Positions 14,583 to 23,198 of a stretch of DNA of 47,817 nt are shown one piece after another. A program made the position numbers and the translations under genes. The notes beneath the pieces are model-generated. The model was not told the DNA's origin. It worked only from the letters and a program-made list of their open reading frames with translations, and searched no databases. The stretch lies in NCBI RefSeq assembly GCF_947495285.1, contig NZ_CANLXZ010000026.1:1-47817 (forward strand), given 5' to 3'. This DNA is from an uncultured Nonlabens sp. Its GTDB lineage: Bacteria; Bacteroidota; Bacteroidia; Flavobacteriales; Flavobacteriaceae. Each line of letters opens with the position of its first letter. Position 1 is the stretch's first letter.

Positions 14583-15998
14583 TTATAGGGAACAGCTGCT
14601 CGTGGCAACTATTGTTTGATTTTTTAGATTTGTTTTCTTGATCGCACCGTAACCACCTTCTACATTTACCATGTTAGGTACACCTTTAGCTATTGCTATA
14701 CTTGAAAATATAACAGATCTATAACCACCAGCACAATGCACGTGATAGGTATCTTGAGGATTAAGATTTTTCACCTCTTCATGAACTAACTCTAGAGTAT
14801 GCATAGGCACATTATCTATGTGGCCAGCTTCATATTCTCCAGGTTTACGACTGTCGATGGGATTTTTAATACTGCCATCTTCTAGGCCGTCTATAAAATC
14901 TTGAGCAGTGATGTTTTTAATTACAGATATTTCGTTCTCACTATTTTTCCAAGTATCAAAACCACCTTCTAGATAACCTTGAGCATTATCATAACCTACT
15001 CGAGCAAGTCTAGTCACCGTTTCTTCTTCTCTACCACTAGGGGCAACGATTATTATCTTTTGATCTATGTCTTCAATAAGAGCTCCTATCCATGGAGCAA
15101 ACTGTCCATCTAAACCTATAAACCAAGATCCTGGAATAGAGCCAGCGGTATATTCTTGTGGTGATCTCACGTCCAGAACTAGGTAGTCCTCATCTTCGGC
15201 AAGTGCTTTAAATGAGTTGAGTTTAAGTGGAGTGATTCCTCTAGCGATAATTTCATCGATGCTAGAATTAACACCTTTATTCATGGATACGTTCTTAGGG
15301 AAATAGCCAGGTGGTGGTGCAATACCATCGGTTACTTCTTTTATAAAAGCCTGCCTATCCAGTTGTGGATTAAGAGCATAGTTGGTCTTCTTTTGATTAC
15401 CTAACGTGTCGCTAGTTTCTTTACTCATACTTTTACCACAGGCGCTACCTGCACCGTGCGCCGGATATACCATCACGTGATCTGGCAAAGGCATGATATG
15501 ATTTCTAAGAGAATCGTATAAATAACCGGCTAGGTCTTCAGTGGTTAGATCTGATTTTGCAGCAAGATCTGGTCTCCCTACATCACCTATAAATAGAGTG
15601 TCTCCAGTAAAAATAGCTTGTTCTTTTCCTTCGGCATCTCTTAATAAATAGCAAGAAGATTCCATAGTATGTCCAGGAGTGTGCAGTAATTGAAGAGTTA
15701 TGTCTCCTACGTTATATGTTTGTAGGTGTTCCGCTTTCGCGAAAGCGTAACTAGTAACAGCATGAGGTCCTATAACTATAGTTGCGCCTGTTTTATCTGC
15801 TAGATCTACATGACCAGAGACAAAGTCTGCGTGGAAATGAGTAAGAAAAATATACTTAATCTTTACACCATCTTGTGCTGCACGATCAATGTACTGTTGT
15901 ACTTCTCTCAAAGGATCTATGACTACAGCCTCACCCTTTGAAGCAATATAATAGGTTCCTTGAGCGAGACACTTTGTGTAATACTGTTCAAGAATCAT
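14583..15998 (-). CDS. Metallo-beta-lactamase/double-rhodanese fusion (persulfide dioxygenase-like)
   Basis: The 471-residue protein has an ETHE1-like metallo-beta-lactamase domain (residues 1-240) and two rhodanese domains. Iron ligands expected for persulfide dioxygenase are visible as H54 (THFHADF), H110 (TPGH) and D133 (TGDTLF). The usual His after Asp in HxHxDH is Phe here, as that site is not needed by the mono-iron enzymes. The first rhodanese domain has APSGREE instead of a Cys loop and is likely inactive; the second has HCAGGYRS (C422). It would oxidise glutathione- or other persulfides to sulfite. Residues 85-90 (AFAKAE) derive from palindrome site 4. Confidence 0.88.
   Translation of the reverse strand: MILEQYYTKCLAQGTYYIASKGEAVVIDPLREVQQYIDRAAQDGVKIKYIFLTHFHADFVSGHVDLADKTGATIVIGPHAVTSYAFAKAEHLQTYNVGDITLQLLHTPGHTMESSCYLLRDAEGKEQAIFTGDTLFIGDVGRPDLAAKSDLTTEDLAGYLYDSLRNHIMPLPDHVMVYPAHGAGSACGKSMSKETSDTLGNQKKTNYALNPQLDRQAFIKEVTDGIAPPPGYFPKNVSMNKGVNSSIDEIIARGITPLKLNSFKALAEDEDYLVLDVRSPQEYTAGSIPGSWFIGLDGQFAPWIGALIEDIDQKIIIVAPSGREEETVTRLARVGYDNAQGYLEGGFDTWKNSENEISVIKNITAQDFIDGLEDGSIKNPIDSRKPGEYEAGHIDNVPMHTLELVHEEVKNLNPQDTYHVHCAGGYRSVIFSSIAIAKGVPNMVNVEGGYGAIKKTNLKNQTIVATSSCSL
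15732..15747. repeat. CGCTTTCGCGAAAGCG palindrome, site 4 (coding)
   Basis: Perfect copy read as AFAKAE in the MBL/rhodanese fusion gene; left flank GTTC as in sites 8 and 12. Confidence 0.97.
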
Positions 15999-16013
15999 GA
16001 GTTAAATTTTATG

Positions 16014-16021
16014 CAAAAATA
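16014..16021 (-). promoter_or_regulatory. -7 box of the sulfur-handling operon
   Basis: The minus strand reads TATTTTTG, an exact TAnnTTTG, about 15 bp before the fusion gene start at 15998. Confidence 0.55.
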
Positions 16022-16043
16022 CAATTTATAACGCTCTAAATGT

Positions 16044-16071
16044 AAAAAGCCCATGAGTACATCATGAGCCT
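16044..16071 (-). terminator. Terminator of the thioredoxin-fold gene pair
   Basis: An 8-bp stem with one wobble pair in the RNA of the minus strand and a 5-nt loop, followed by TTTTT. Confidence 0.65.
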
Positions 16072-16094
16072 GTATAGAAATTAATTATAGTTGT

Positions 16095-16796
16095 TTACTT
16101 AATGCGACATCCTATAGCTGTGGAGGTGGTTACAGCTATTTTTTCTCCACTTATTAGTGACTGTACAGCGTCTTCTAGATAGTTGTTTTTCACTGCATTT
16201 TTATCATGATAATTATCATCTATCGCACCGATGTATTTAACGATGTTTTGATTTCCTTCTTTTTTAAGTAAGAAGGCATGGGGCGTTTTAGTGGCGCCAT
16301 ACTGTGGGTGAATTTTCTGGCCGGCGTCTACTAAATAAGGAAAGGTAAATCCTTTTTGCTTTGCTCTTACCTTCATTTCATCAAAACTATCTGATGGATA
16401 TTCTTCGGGATTATTAGGATTAATCGCTATAACAGGATAACCTAAGTTTTTATATTTCTTATCTAATTCAATGATGCGATCTTCGTAAGCGGCACTATAG
16501 GGACAGTGATTGCAGGTAAAAATGACCATAAAACCCTTAGCATTTTCATAATTTTTGAGAGATACTATTTTTCCATCTATGTTTTTAAGTGAAAAATCTG
16601 TTGCAGCGTCTCCTATGCTGTATCCTTTGAGGGTATTTACTTTTTCTTTTTTAGAAGTTTTCTTTTTATTTTCTTTATGGGGTACAGGACGTTGTGCAAA
16701 AAGATCAGGACGCTCTTGCGTTTTTAACATGCCAGACACTATTGCAATAATAACAGCGCCCACGACTGCAATGGTTAGAATTTTTAAAGTTTTCAT
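16095..16796 (-). CDS. Thioredoxin-fold (AhpC/TSA-like redoxin) protein, membrane-anchored
   Basis: The 233-residue protein has an N-terminal membrane segment (residues 5-24), a basic linker rich in Lys, then a redoxin domain from YSIGDAATDFSLKNIDG with the CxxC site TCNHCPYSA. TPHAFLL is a typical cis-Pro region. It is likely a periplasmic thiol reductase or peroxidase-like protein; the substrate is unknown. It overlaps the upstream TlpA-like gene by 4 bp, forming a two-gene redox operon. Confidence 0.86.
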   Translation of the reverse strand: MKTLKILTIAVVGAVIIAIVSGMLKTQERPDLFAQRPVPHKENKKKTSKKEKVNTLKGYSIGDAATDFSLKNIDGKIVSLKNYENAKGFMVIFTCNHCPYSAAYEDRIIELDKKYKNLGYPVIAINPNNPEEYPSDSFDEMKVRAKQKGFTFPYLVDAGQKIHPQYGATKTPHAFLLKKEGNQNIVKYIGAIDDNYHDKNAVKNNYLEDAVQSLISGEKIAVTTSTAIGCRIK

Positions 16797-17269
16797 AAGA
16801 ATTCCTTTATAGCATTTTCTAAATCTACTTTTGATAATGCTTTATTATAAAACTGTTTTTTATTTTTTGAAATGATTAAAGTTACAGGAATTGCACCATC
16901 CCAGTGTTGGTCTACTATGGGTATCCATTCTGCAGCATATGGGTCGTCTAATAAAAGAACAGTGGATTTAATTTCATTCTTTTTAAGAAATGGATTTACG
17001 ACACTTTGAATATTATTCTTATTGTCTAGAGAAATAAAAATCATATCAACTTCTCTTAGGTAAGAACTACTTATACTTTCAAAATAAGGTAATTCTTCTA
17101 CGCAAGGTGCACACCACGTGGCCCAAAAATTTATCACTTTAATCTTATCACCAGGTAGAACTGTTTCTCTAAGACCGTCTTGCCCTATGGTTGTAACGGT
17201 CGCTACAGGCCTGTTGTCACATGCTGTGCAAATAATAAATAGTGTAAAAATAATCAGTAACCTTCTCAT
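16793..17269 (-). CDS. TlpA/ResA-like thioredoxin lipoprotein
   Basis: The 158-residue protein has a lipoprotein signal (FIICTAC, C16) and a TlpA-type thioredoxin domain with FWATWCAPCVEELPYF (CAPC) and a cis-Pro region GAIPVTLII. It is likely an outer- or inner-membrane anchored periplasmic thiol-disulfide oxidoreductase. An exact -7 box lies only 6 bp upstream (17275-17282), so the leader would be very short or absent. Confidence 0.88.
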   Translation of the reverse strand: MRRLLIIFTLFIICTACDNRPVATVTTIGQDGLRETVLPGDKIKVINFWATWCAPCVEELPYFESISSSYLREVDMIFISLDNKNNIQSVVNPFLKKNEIKSTVLLLDDPYAAEWIPIVDQHWDGAIPVTLIISKNKKQFYNKALSKVDLENAIKEFL

Positions 17270-17274
17270 CTTAA

Positions 17275-17282
17275 CAAATATA
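17275..17282 (-). promoter_or_regulatory. -7 box before the TlpA-like gene
   Basis: The minus strand reads TATATTTG (exact TAnnTTTG). Its nearness to the start codon suggests a leaderless or near-leaderless transcript. Confidence 0.5.
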
Positions 17283-17374
17283 TTGATACAATGGAATAAT
17301 TAGTTACGGTTTAACTATTCTTGGCTATGATTTAGAATAAATATAACGTTTAAGATGTTTTAAACTTCTTTTGA

Positions 17375-17869
17375 TTAGGAGTTAATACGTGATTTCATAA
17401 GCTCTACTATTTTAAAAGCAGCTGGGCAAATGCTTGTATTTTTAACGGTGAGTGTTCCTATTTGATAAATTTTTCTTCTATCTGTATGTGGGTATTCTCT
17501 ACAAGCTTTAGGTCTTACGTCATAGATAGAGCAATAATTATCTGCACCTAAAAAATGACAAGGGGTCTGTTGTAGGACATAGTCTTGATCTTCATCGATT
17601 TTTAAAAACTGATCGATCAAGTCACTAGGTTTCATTCTAAAATGTTTTGATATTCTATTAATATCTATATGTGTAAAGAGTGGGCCAGTAGTTTTACAGC
17701 AGTTGGCACACTTTAAACAATCCACTTCTTCAAATACCTCGTTGTGTATTTCTTGAACTTTACCGTCCAGACCTTTAGGTTTTTTCTTGCGCAGTTTTTT
17801 AAAGTAATCTGAGTTTTCTTTTTTGTTTTGCTGTGCTAGATGAGGTAATTTTTTAAGAAAATCTTCCAT
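17375..17869 (-). CDS. YkgJ-family cysteine cluster protein
   Basis: The 164-residue protein has the Fe-S/zinc-type cysteine cluster of this family: CLKCANCCKTTGP (about residues 52-64), then TPCHFLGADNYCSIYDVRPKACREYP. Function is not established; proteins of this group are proposed metal- or Fe-S-binding. The N-terminus is very Lys-rich. Its start shares one base with the stop of the DUF2059 gene, so it is the second gene of that operon. Confidence 0.88.
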   Translation of the reverse strand: MEDFLKKLPHLAQQNKKENSDYFKKLRKKKPKGLDGKVQEIHNEVFEEVDCLKCANCCKTTGPLFTHIDINRISKHFRMKPSDLIDQFLKIDEDQDYVLQQTPCHFLGADNYCSIYDVRPKACREYPHTDRRKIYQIGTLTVKNTSICPAAFKIVELMKSRINS

Positions 17870-18432
17870 TAATTACAGCTAGGCATGTGCATAGAGCTTT
17901 GATAGCCTTGTTCTTTGAGCTGTGTAGTTACAGAGCAAATTAATTCTCTAGACCAGTATACACTGGCGCTTTCTTTTGCTTTATTAATTTGAGTAACACG
18001 ACTGAATAGTTTTAATCCAGTAGGAGATTCCTTAAAAGTTTGCAGCTCTGCTCTTTGACTATCTGTCATTCCTTCTCTGTTTTTTCTGTATTGGATACCA
18101 GTGTTAGAAGAGTAGAACTTAATCAAATTGCGCAGGTCTTTTTTATCCTCAAAAACAGTACGGTATTCTGATGCAAGGATTCCTTTAAACTTTGCAACAG
18201 AAACATTTTTATTTTCATAGAGTTTTTGCCACGTATCTGCTGGTACTTCTTGACTTTGATATGCGTTTTGTACCATTTTAACCATACCATCATAAGCACC
18301 TTCATATTCTGCATCAATACCACTGACAGAAAAGTATTCCATCATTAAAGATTGATAAGATTCTTTTTTCTGCGCGCTGGCAAGAGTGGTTACTAATAAT
18401 AAAGCTAGTATGAGTTTAAAAGTATTTTTCAT
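17869..18432 (-). CDS. Secreted DUF2059 protein
   Basis: The 187-residue protein has a signal peptide (residues 1-20, LASAQ) and a helical DUF2059 domain (FYSSNTGIQYRKNREGM is the typical stretch). Function unknown. It is the first gene of a pair with the YkgJ-family protein. A -7 box TATTTTTG lies at 18459-18452. Confidence 0.8.
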   Translation of the reverse strand: MKNTFKLILALLLVTTLASAQKKESYQSLMMEYFSVSGIDAEYEGAYDGMVKMVQNAYQSQEVPADTWQKLYENKNVSVAKFKGILASEYRTVFEDKKDLRNLIKFYSSNTGIQYRKNREGMTDSQRAELQTFKESPTGLKLFSRVTQINKAKESASVYWSRELICSVTTQLKEQGYQSSMHMPSCN

Positions 18433-18451
18433 ATTGTGAATGTGTTGAGAA

Positions 18452-18459
18452 CAAAAATA
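18452..18459 (-). promoter_or_regulatory. -7 box of the DUF2059/YkgJ operon
   Basis: Exact TAnnTTTG (TATTTTTG, minus strand) 19 bp before the start codon. Confidence 0.5.
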
Positions 18460-18618
18460 ATTTTAAAGACTCATTAAAAGGTAGTATTTGTACTTTTTAT
18501 TCACTTAATCGGTAAAATAAGTGGTTATGAGGATAAAGAGTTGATGAGGTACGTTGATCAGTGCATTTGAATTTTATTCAATGACCTTACTTTTTATGGT
18601 TAGTTAGGTACATAAAAA

Positions 18619-18657
18619 AATCCTTGTCTAGCATTCTTATTTTGCTAGACAAGGATT
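18619..18657 (-). terminator. folD terminator
   Basis: A perfect 15-bp stem (AATCCTTGTCTAGCA and complement) with a 9-nt loop, followed by seven T on the minus strand. Confidence 0.92.
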
Positions 18658-18672
18658 TTATTTATCTCATCT

Positions 18673-19563
18673 TTAATATCTGTTTGCAGCTCTATGGCGT
18701 TCTCTAGCAAGTAATGTGTTTTTTAACAACATGGCTATGGTCATAGGGCCTACACCACCAGGAACCGGCGTGATGTAGCTAGCTTTTTTTGCAACATTTT
18801 TAAAATCTACGTCTCCAGTGATATAGTAACCACGTTCACGAGATTCATCTGGCACACGAGTAATACCTACATCTATAATCACTGCATCATCTTTTACCAT
18901 TTCTGCTTTTAAGAATCCTGGAACTCCTAGTGCTGTGATTATAATGTCTGCTTGTGATGTAATTTGTGTAATATTCTTAGTGTGACTGTGTGTAAGTGTT
19001 ACTGTAGAGTTACCAGGAAATCCTTTTCTACCCATTAAGATACTCATAGGTCTTCCTACTATGTGAGATCTACCTATAACCACCGTATGCTTACCTTTTG
19101 TGTCTACACCATATCGATCTAATAATTCTAGAATACCGAATGGTGTTGCAGGAATAAATGTGCTCATATCTAGCGCCATTCTACCAAAGTTAGTAGGGTG
19201 AAATCCATCAACATCTTTATCTGGATCTACTGCCATCAATACTTTTTGAGTATCAATTTGTTTAGGTAAAGGTAGTTGTACAATAAACCCATCTATCTCT
19301 GGATTATCGTTTAACTTTTTAATTTCTTTAAGTAGCTCTGTCTCGCTAGTCGTGTTAGGCATGCGCACCATAGTGCTTTCAAAACCTACACGTTCACAAG
19401 CGCGCACCTTAGAACCTACATATGTAAGACTCGCGCCATCATTACCTACGATAACGGCTGCAAGATGAGGTACTTTCTCACCGTTATCTTTCATTGCTTG
19501 AACGGTATCTGTGATCTCGTTCTTAATATCATTACTGGTTTTTTTTCCGTCTAGAATAATCAT
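18673..19563 (-). CDS. folD: Methylenetetrahydrofolate dehydrogenase/cyclohydrolase
   Basis: The 296-residue bifunctional enzyme interconverts methylene- and formyl-tetrahydrofolate with NADP in the cytosol. Diagnostic parts are SLTYVGSKVRACERVG (catalytic K52), QLPLPKQID, PDKDVDGFHPTNFGRM, the NADP site VVIGRSHIVGRPMSILM and PVPGGVGPMTIAML. I start it at the ATG at 19563, which gives the family's MIILDGKKTS N-terminus; the frame continues upstream only to a TTG at 19614 with a non-conserved extension. Confidence 0.96.
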   Translation of the reverse strand: MIILDGKKTSNDIKNEITDTVQAMKDNGEKVPHLAAVIVGNDGASLTYVGSKVRACERVGFESTMVRMPNTTSETELLKEIKKLNDNPEIDGFIVQLPLPKQIDTQKVLMAVDPDKDVDGFHPTNFGRMALDMSTFIPATPFGILELLDRYGVDTKGKHTVVIGRSHIVGRPMSILMGRKGFPGNSTVTLTHSHTKNITQITSQADIIITALGVPGFLKAEMVKDDAVIIDVGITRVPDESRERGYYITGDVDFKNVAKKASYITPVPGGVGPMTIAMLLKNTLLARERHRAANRY

Positions 19564-19685
19564 AAGTTGTGTGTGATGGTTATTTCCGTGGTAAAATTGG
19601 TTAATAAGAGTCAAATTAAGAAATTAAATCGACTACATTTATTATCTATTTGTTAACGATAAGCTTTACGTTGCTTAATTTATTA

Positions 19686-19725
19686 GAAAAAAAAATCCCA
19701 AGTGTTAACTTGGGGATTTTTTCTA
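19686..19725 (-). terminator. ffh terminator
   Basis: A hairpin of ATCCCCAAGT with ACTTGGGAT (one bulge) followed by a long T-run on the minus strand. Confidence 0.82.
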
Positions 19726-19750
19726 TATCATAAAATTTAAAAAATGTTAT

Positions 19751-21079
19751 TTATTTCATTTTTCCTAAAGCATTCATCATAGCTTTTCCTTTGCCGCCTT
19801 GCATCATTTTCATCATTTTACTCATCTGGTCAAATTGTTTAAGCAATTGATTTACTTCTGTAACCGTTGTCCCGCTACCTTTAGCAATACGTTTTTTACG
19901 AGAGCCATTGATTACTTGCGGTTTAGTACGTTCTTCAATAGTCATCGAGTGTATGATAGCCTCGATACCTTTAAACGCGTCATCATCTATGTCTACATCT
20001 TTAAGCATTTTTCCTGCACCAGGAATCATGCCCATAAGATCCTTCATATTACCCATTTTTTTAATTTGCTGGATTTGAGAAAGAAAATCATCAAAACCGA
20101 ATTGGTTCTTTGCGATTTTTTTACTCAACTTTCTAGCCTGCTCCTCGTCAAATTGTTCCTGCGCACGTTCTACCAGAGAGATAACGTCTCCCATACCTAG
20201 AATACGGTCTGCCATACGTTCTGGATAGAAAATGTCGATAGCCTCCATTTTTTCACCAGTTCCTATAAATTTAATAGGTTTATTAACTACAGACTTAATA
20301 GAAAGTGCGGCTCCACCACGAGTATCACCATCTAATTTTGTAAGTATAACACCGTCAAAATTAAGTCTATCATTAAACGCCTTTGCAGTGTTTACAGCAT
20401 CTTGTCCTGTCATAGAGTCTACCACAAAAAGAGTCTCATGTGGTTGAATCGCTGCGTGTACATCAGCAATTTCGGTCATCATTTGCTCATCCACAGCTAG
20501 ACGTCCAGCGGTATCTATAATTACTGCATTAAAGCCATTTTGCTTTGCATATGCGATAGCCGCCTCAGAAATCTTAACAGGGTTTTTCTCTTCACGATTA
20601 GAAAAAACCTCTACACCTACACTTTCTCCTACGACATGCAACTGGTCTATTGCGGCAGGGCGATAGATATCACAGGCTACTAAAAGAGGTTTTTTACTCT
20701 TTTTAGTTTTAAGAAACTTAGCAAGCTTACCAGAAAAGGTAGTTTTACCAGACCCTTGTAAACCAGACATAAGAATAATGCTAGGATTACCACTTAAGTT
20801 AATTCCAGCTACATCGCCTCCCATTAATTCAGTAAGCTCATCCTTTACAATTTTTGTAAGTAGCTGTCCTGGTTTAAGAGTAGTTAATACACCTTGACCT
20901 AGAGCTTTTTCTTTGGCTCTAGATGTAAATTCTTTTGCGATTTTATAGTTAACATCTGCATCCACAAGGGCGCGACGTATTTCTTTAAGAGTATCTGCAA
21001 CGTTAACTTCAGTAATGCTTCCATGTCCTTTAAGAACATGCATAGCTTTATCTAGTTTGTCAGTTAAATTATTAAACAT
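19751..21079 (-). CDS. ffh: Signal recognition particle protein Ffh (SRP54)
   Basis: The 442-residue GTPase binds signal sequences of nascent membrane proteins with 4.5S RNA and docks on FtsY. The N-domain (residues 1-90) is followed by the G-domain with GLQGSGKTT (106-114), DTAGR and TKLDGDTRGGAALS, then a Met-rich M-domain with MKMMQGGKGKAMM at the C-terminus. Full length. A good promoter lies upstream (21106-21136). Confidence 0.97.
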   Translation of the reverse strand: MFNNLTDKLDKAMHVLKGHGSITEVNVADTLKEIRRALVDADVNYKIAKEFTSRAKEKALGQGVLTTLKPGQLLTKIVKDELTELMGGDVAGINLSGNPSIILMSGLQGSGKTTFSGKLAKFLKTKKSKKPLLVACDIYRPAAIDQLHVVGESVGVEVFSNREEKNPVKISEAAIAYAKQNGFNAVIIDTAGRLAVDEQMMTEIADVHAAIQPHETLFVVDSMTGQDAVNTAKAFNDRLNFDGVILTKLDGDTRGGAALSIKSVVNKPIKFIGTGEKMEAIDIFYPERMADRILGMGDVISLVERAQEQFDEEQARKLSKKIAKNQFGFDDFLSQIQQIKKMGNMKDLMGMIPGAGKMLKDVDIDDDAFKGIEAIIHSMTIEERTKPQVINGSRKKRIAKGSGTTVTEVNQLLKQFDQMSKMMKMMQGGKGKAMMNALGKMK

Positions 21080-21568
21080 ATTTTTGACTCAATTTTAGAA
21101 GATAGCAAAGATACCATTTCATGCCTTTATGTTCAAGATTTTAAAGTGCTTTGTTATCAATGAAATAATAGAGATGGTGACTAGTATTTAGTTACCCATT
21201 AAATCTCACTAGTAAAATTGTCACCGTACTTCTTTTTCTAATAAAAGTTACGGAACAAGCTGTGGTGCGATAGAGATCTAATTTTTCCATTAAATAACTC
21301 ACTAAAATATAAAATTATATTACCGCTTCTTACCCATAAAGACGGTACACTGTTATTATGAGCTCAAAATAATTGCTTTGGATTTAGAAAAAAAATATTT
21401 TACGATTTTCATAAGTATTAGGTCTGTGAGGAAACTTTAGAAGATTTTTGACCTTTAAATATGTCCTTGTTTCATGACTCTATCCATATTCTTAAGTATG
21501 TATTTAAAATTTGTTTTAAAGTCTATATAACGTACCTCTAATATAAAAAACTACATTATTAATAAAAA
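21080..21568. other. Gene-free stretch between slyD-like and ffh
   Basis: Apart from the ffh promoter at its left end, I see no convincing frame, hairpin or RNA family signature in this AT-rich half kilobase. Confidence 0.4.
21106..21136 (-). promoter_or_regulatory. ffh promoter
   Basis: On the minus strand TTG (21136-21134) is followed by a 20-bp spacer and TATCTTTG (21113-21106), an exact Bacteroidota -7 box, 26 bp before the ffh start. Confidence 0.65.
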
Positions 21569-21602
21569 AGAGTCCCATCGAGAATAAACTCGATGGGACT
21601 CT
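21569..21602 (-). terminator. Terminator of the SlyD-like gene
   Basis: A perfect 14-bp stem (AGAGTCCCATCGAG and complement), 6-nt loop, then TTTTTT on the minus strand. Confidence 0.92.
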
Positions 21603-21621
21603 ATGTAAAAAAGTTAACCTA

Positions 21622-22053
21622 TTAGTTAATTTCTAAAACCTCTAATTCAAATACAAGATCGTGACCTGCAAGTGGGTGATTTGCATCTACAACGATGTGA
21701 TCTTCTTCAACTTGTGCAACACGTAACTGGCGCTCAGAACCATCAGGATTTTGAGAAATTAATCCCATGCCTACTTCTGGTTTTACTTCTTGTGGTAATT
21801 GCTCCTTAGGTACTTTATGAAAAAGCTCTTGAATGATTTCTCCATAAGCTTCTTCCTTAGGGATCTCAATAGTTTTCTTTTCATTAATCTTCATGTCTAC
21901 AAGGCCTTTTTCAAAACCTGGTATCAACGCTCCCTGACCTAGTTGAGCTTCTAATGGCTCTCTATCTAGAGAACTGTCAAAAACCTGTCCGGTAGATTTT
22001 AATTTCCCTGTGTAATGCACTTTGATAGTGTCATCTGCTTTAACTTGACTCAT
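21622..22053 (-). CDS. SlyD-like FKBP-type peptidyl-prolyl isomerase
   Basis: The 143-residue protein catalyses prolyl cis-trans isomerisation and likely acts as a folding helper in the cytosol. The FKBP part (KVHYTGKLKSTGQVFDSS, then IPGFEKGLVDMKINEKKTIEIPKEEAYGE) is interrupted by an inserted flap domain (about residues 76-125), as in SlyD. NHPLAGHDLVFELEVLEI closes the FKBP fold. The His/Cys-rich nickel-binding tail of E. coli SlyD is absent. Confidence 0.93.
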   Translation of the reverse strand: MSQVKADDTIKVHYTGKLKSTGQVFDSSLDREPLEAQLGQGALIPGFEKGLVDMKINEKKTIEIPKEEAYGEIIQELFHKVPKEQLPQEVKPEVGMGLISQNPDGSERQLRVAQVEEDHIVVDANHPLAGHDLVFELEVLEIN

Positions 22054-22079
22054 AAAAATTGATATTTTTGTATCAGTTG

Positions 22080-22087
22080 CAAAGGTA
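22080..22087 (-). promoter_or_regulatory. -7 box of the SlyD-like gene
   Basis: The minus strand reads TACCTTTG, an exact TAnnTTTG, 26 bp before the start codon. Confidence 0.55.
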
Positions 22088-22196
22088 AGATCTTGATACT
22101 GTTTTTATAGTATTCTTATTATAAATCTAATTTATGAAGCGATACATTAAAATGGCATAAGGGTAAAGTAATTGTAATAGATGCTTAAATTGTTAT

Positions 22197-22212
22197 CGCT
22201 TTCGCGAAAGCG
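22197..22212. repeat. CGCTTTCGCGAAAGCG palindrome, site 5 (intergenic)
   Basis: Perfect copy 21 bp past the end of blh, where a terminator would be expected; its right flank GAAAC matches sites 6 and 9 (GAAAC). Confidence 0.97.
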
Positions 22213-22233
22213 AAACATACACAAACTCTTTAT

Positions 22234-23115
22234 TCAATTATGCAGTTTATTCATTACAAAAACATGAGGGAATGTAATACCACCTAAAAACGCTACTATA
22301 ATGGATAACAGCAGCGTGAGGTCTTCTTTAAGGAAATAATAAAGACCACCTAGCATAAACAGCGACGCAATCCAGTAGAATATGGATGCCTTTAAATAAT
22401 CTAACACAGAGACTCTGTTTACCTTATCATGAAGATATATTATCTGGTGGTGTATCGATGGAATGCTGTGCCACAAAATAAAGTAAATGGTAAATCCCCA
22501 AATTAGACTACTTGTTTTAAAAATTATAAATATAATAATCAAGTATAATAGCTCCTTAAAAATTAAAGTAGCCTTTACATTTTTGAACATAAAAAAACCT
22601 GTGAGTAAAGTAAGAAGGGAAACGGTGTAAAAAGACCACTCTAATGAAATACCAGACAGCTCTAGAGTGGTGAGATCTTTTATGACAGGTAAGCTATCGG
22701 TCGCATTTAGGTATAACAAACAAAGAATGATATTTAAACCATAAAAGGTTTCAAACAGTTTTTTTAACATAGAAGAATTCCAAGAGAACCTTTCAAAATG
22801 TTCTTCACCAAAATGGTAACCGCTTACCACAAGAAATAATCCAAGAACAGCAGCTGGTTGCAAAAAGAACAAACCAAAACCAATAAGAACAGCCATTGCG
22901 TATAGAGCGGTAAATGCTATACTTTTTTTTATGCTCATCCTTCTGTGATTAAAATAAATCCTTAAGTCATTTGCTCCATGGCCTATTCCTATGGTTAAAA
23001 CTAAAAAATAACCTATGTAATATTCTAGATTTTCTGGTATTTGAATCGCGATCCAAAGGGCTAAAAAGCTGAGTACTAAAATAATATTGTACAAATTTGA
23101 AGAAGAGTTTATCAA
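22234..23115 (-). CDS. blh: Blh/Brp-family beta-carotene 15,15'-dioxygenase
   Basis: The 293-residue membrane protein has about eight or more helices and cleaves beta-carotene to two retinal molecules, the chromophore of rhodopsin. Conserved His-containing motifs of the family are visible: GIGHGANDLR (H46), SGYHFGEEHFERF (H101, H106), LWHSIPSIHHQ (H216, H222, H223) and TFPHVF (H284). It begins with TTG at 23115, since no ATG exists near the N-terminus and the first helix must be kept. It diverges from the proteorhodopsin gene across 83 bp. Carotenoid genes to make beta-carotene are not in this window. Confidence 0.92.
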   Translation of the reverse strand: MINSSSNLYNIILVLSFLALWIAIQIPENLEYYIGYFLVLTIGIGHGANDLRIYFNHRRMSIKKSIAFTALYAMAVLIGFGLFFLQPAAVLGLFLVVSGYHFGEEHFERFSWNSSMLKKLFETFYGLNIILCLLYLNATDSLPVIKDLTTLELSGISLEWSFYTVSLLTLLTGFFMFKNVKATLIFKELLYLIIIFIIFKTSSLIWGFTIYFILWHSIPSIHHQIIYLHDKVNRVSVLDYLKASIFYWIASLFMLGGLYYFLKEDLTLLLSIIVAFLGGITFPHVFVMNKLHN

Positions 23116-23198
23116 AAGTTTTGTTTAAGTTTAACAGGTAAAGGTTAGACACTATCGTTTAATGTTTTGTAAATTTACCTAAACAAAATAACTTAATT

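Noticed and set aside
19799..20200. A 133-codon plus-strand frame inside ffh
   Set aside because: His- and Phe-rich translation typical of the complement of Lys/Met-rich M-domain codons; ffh itself is certain.
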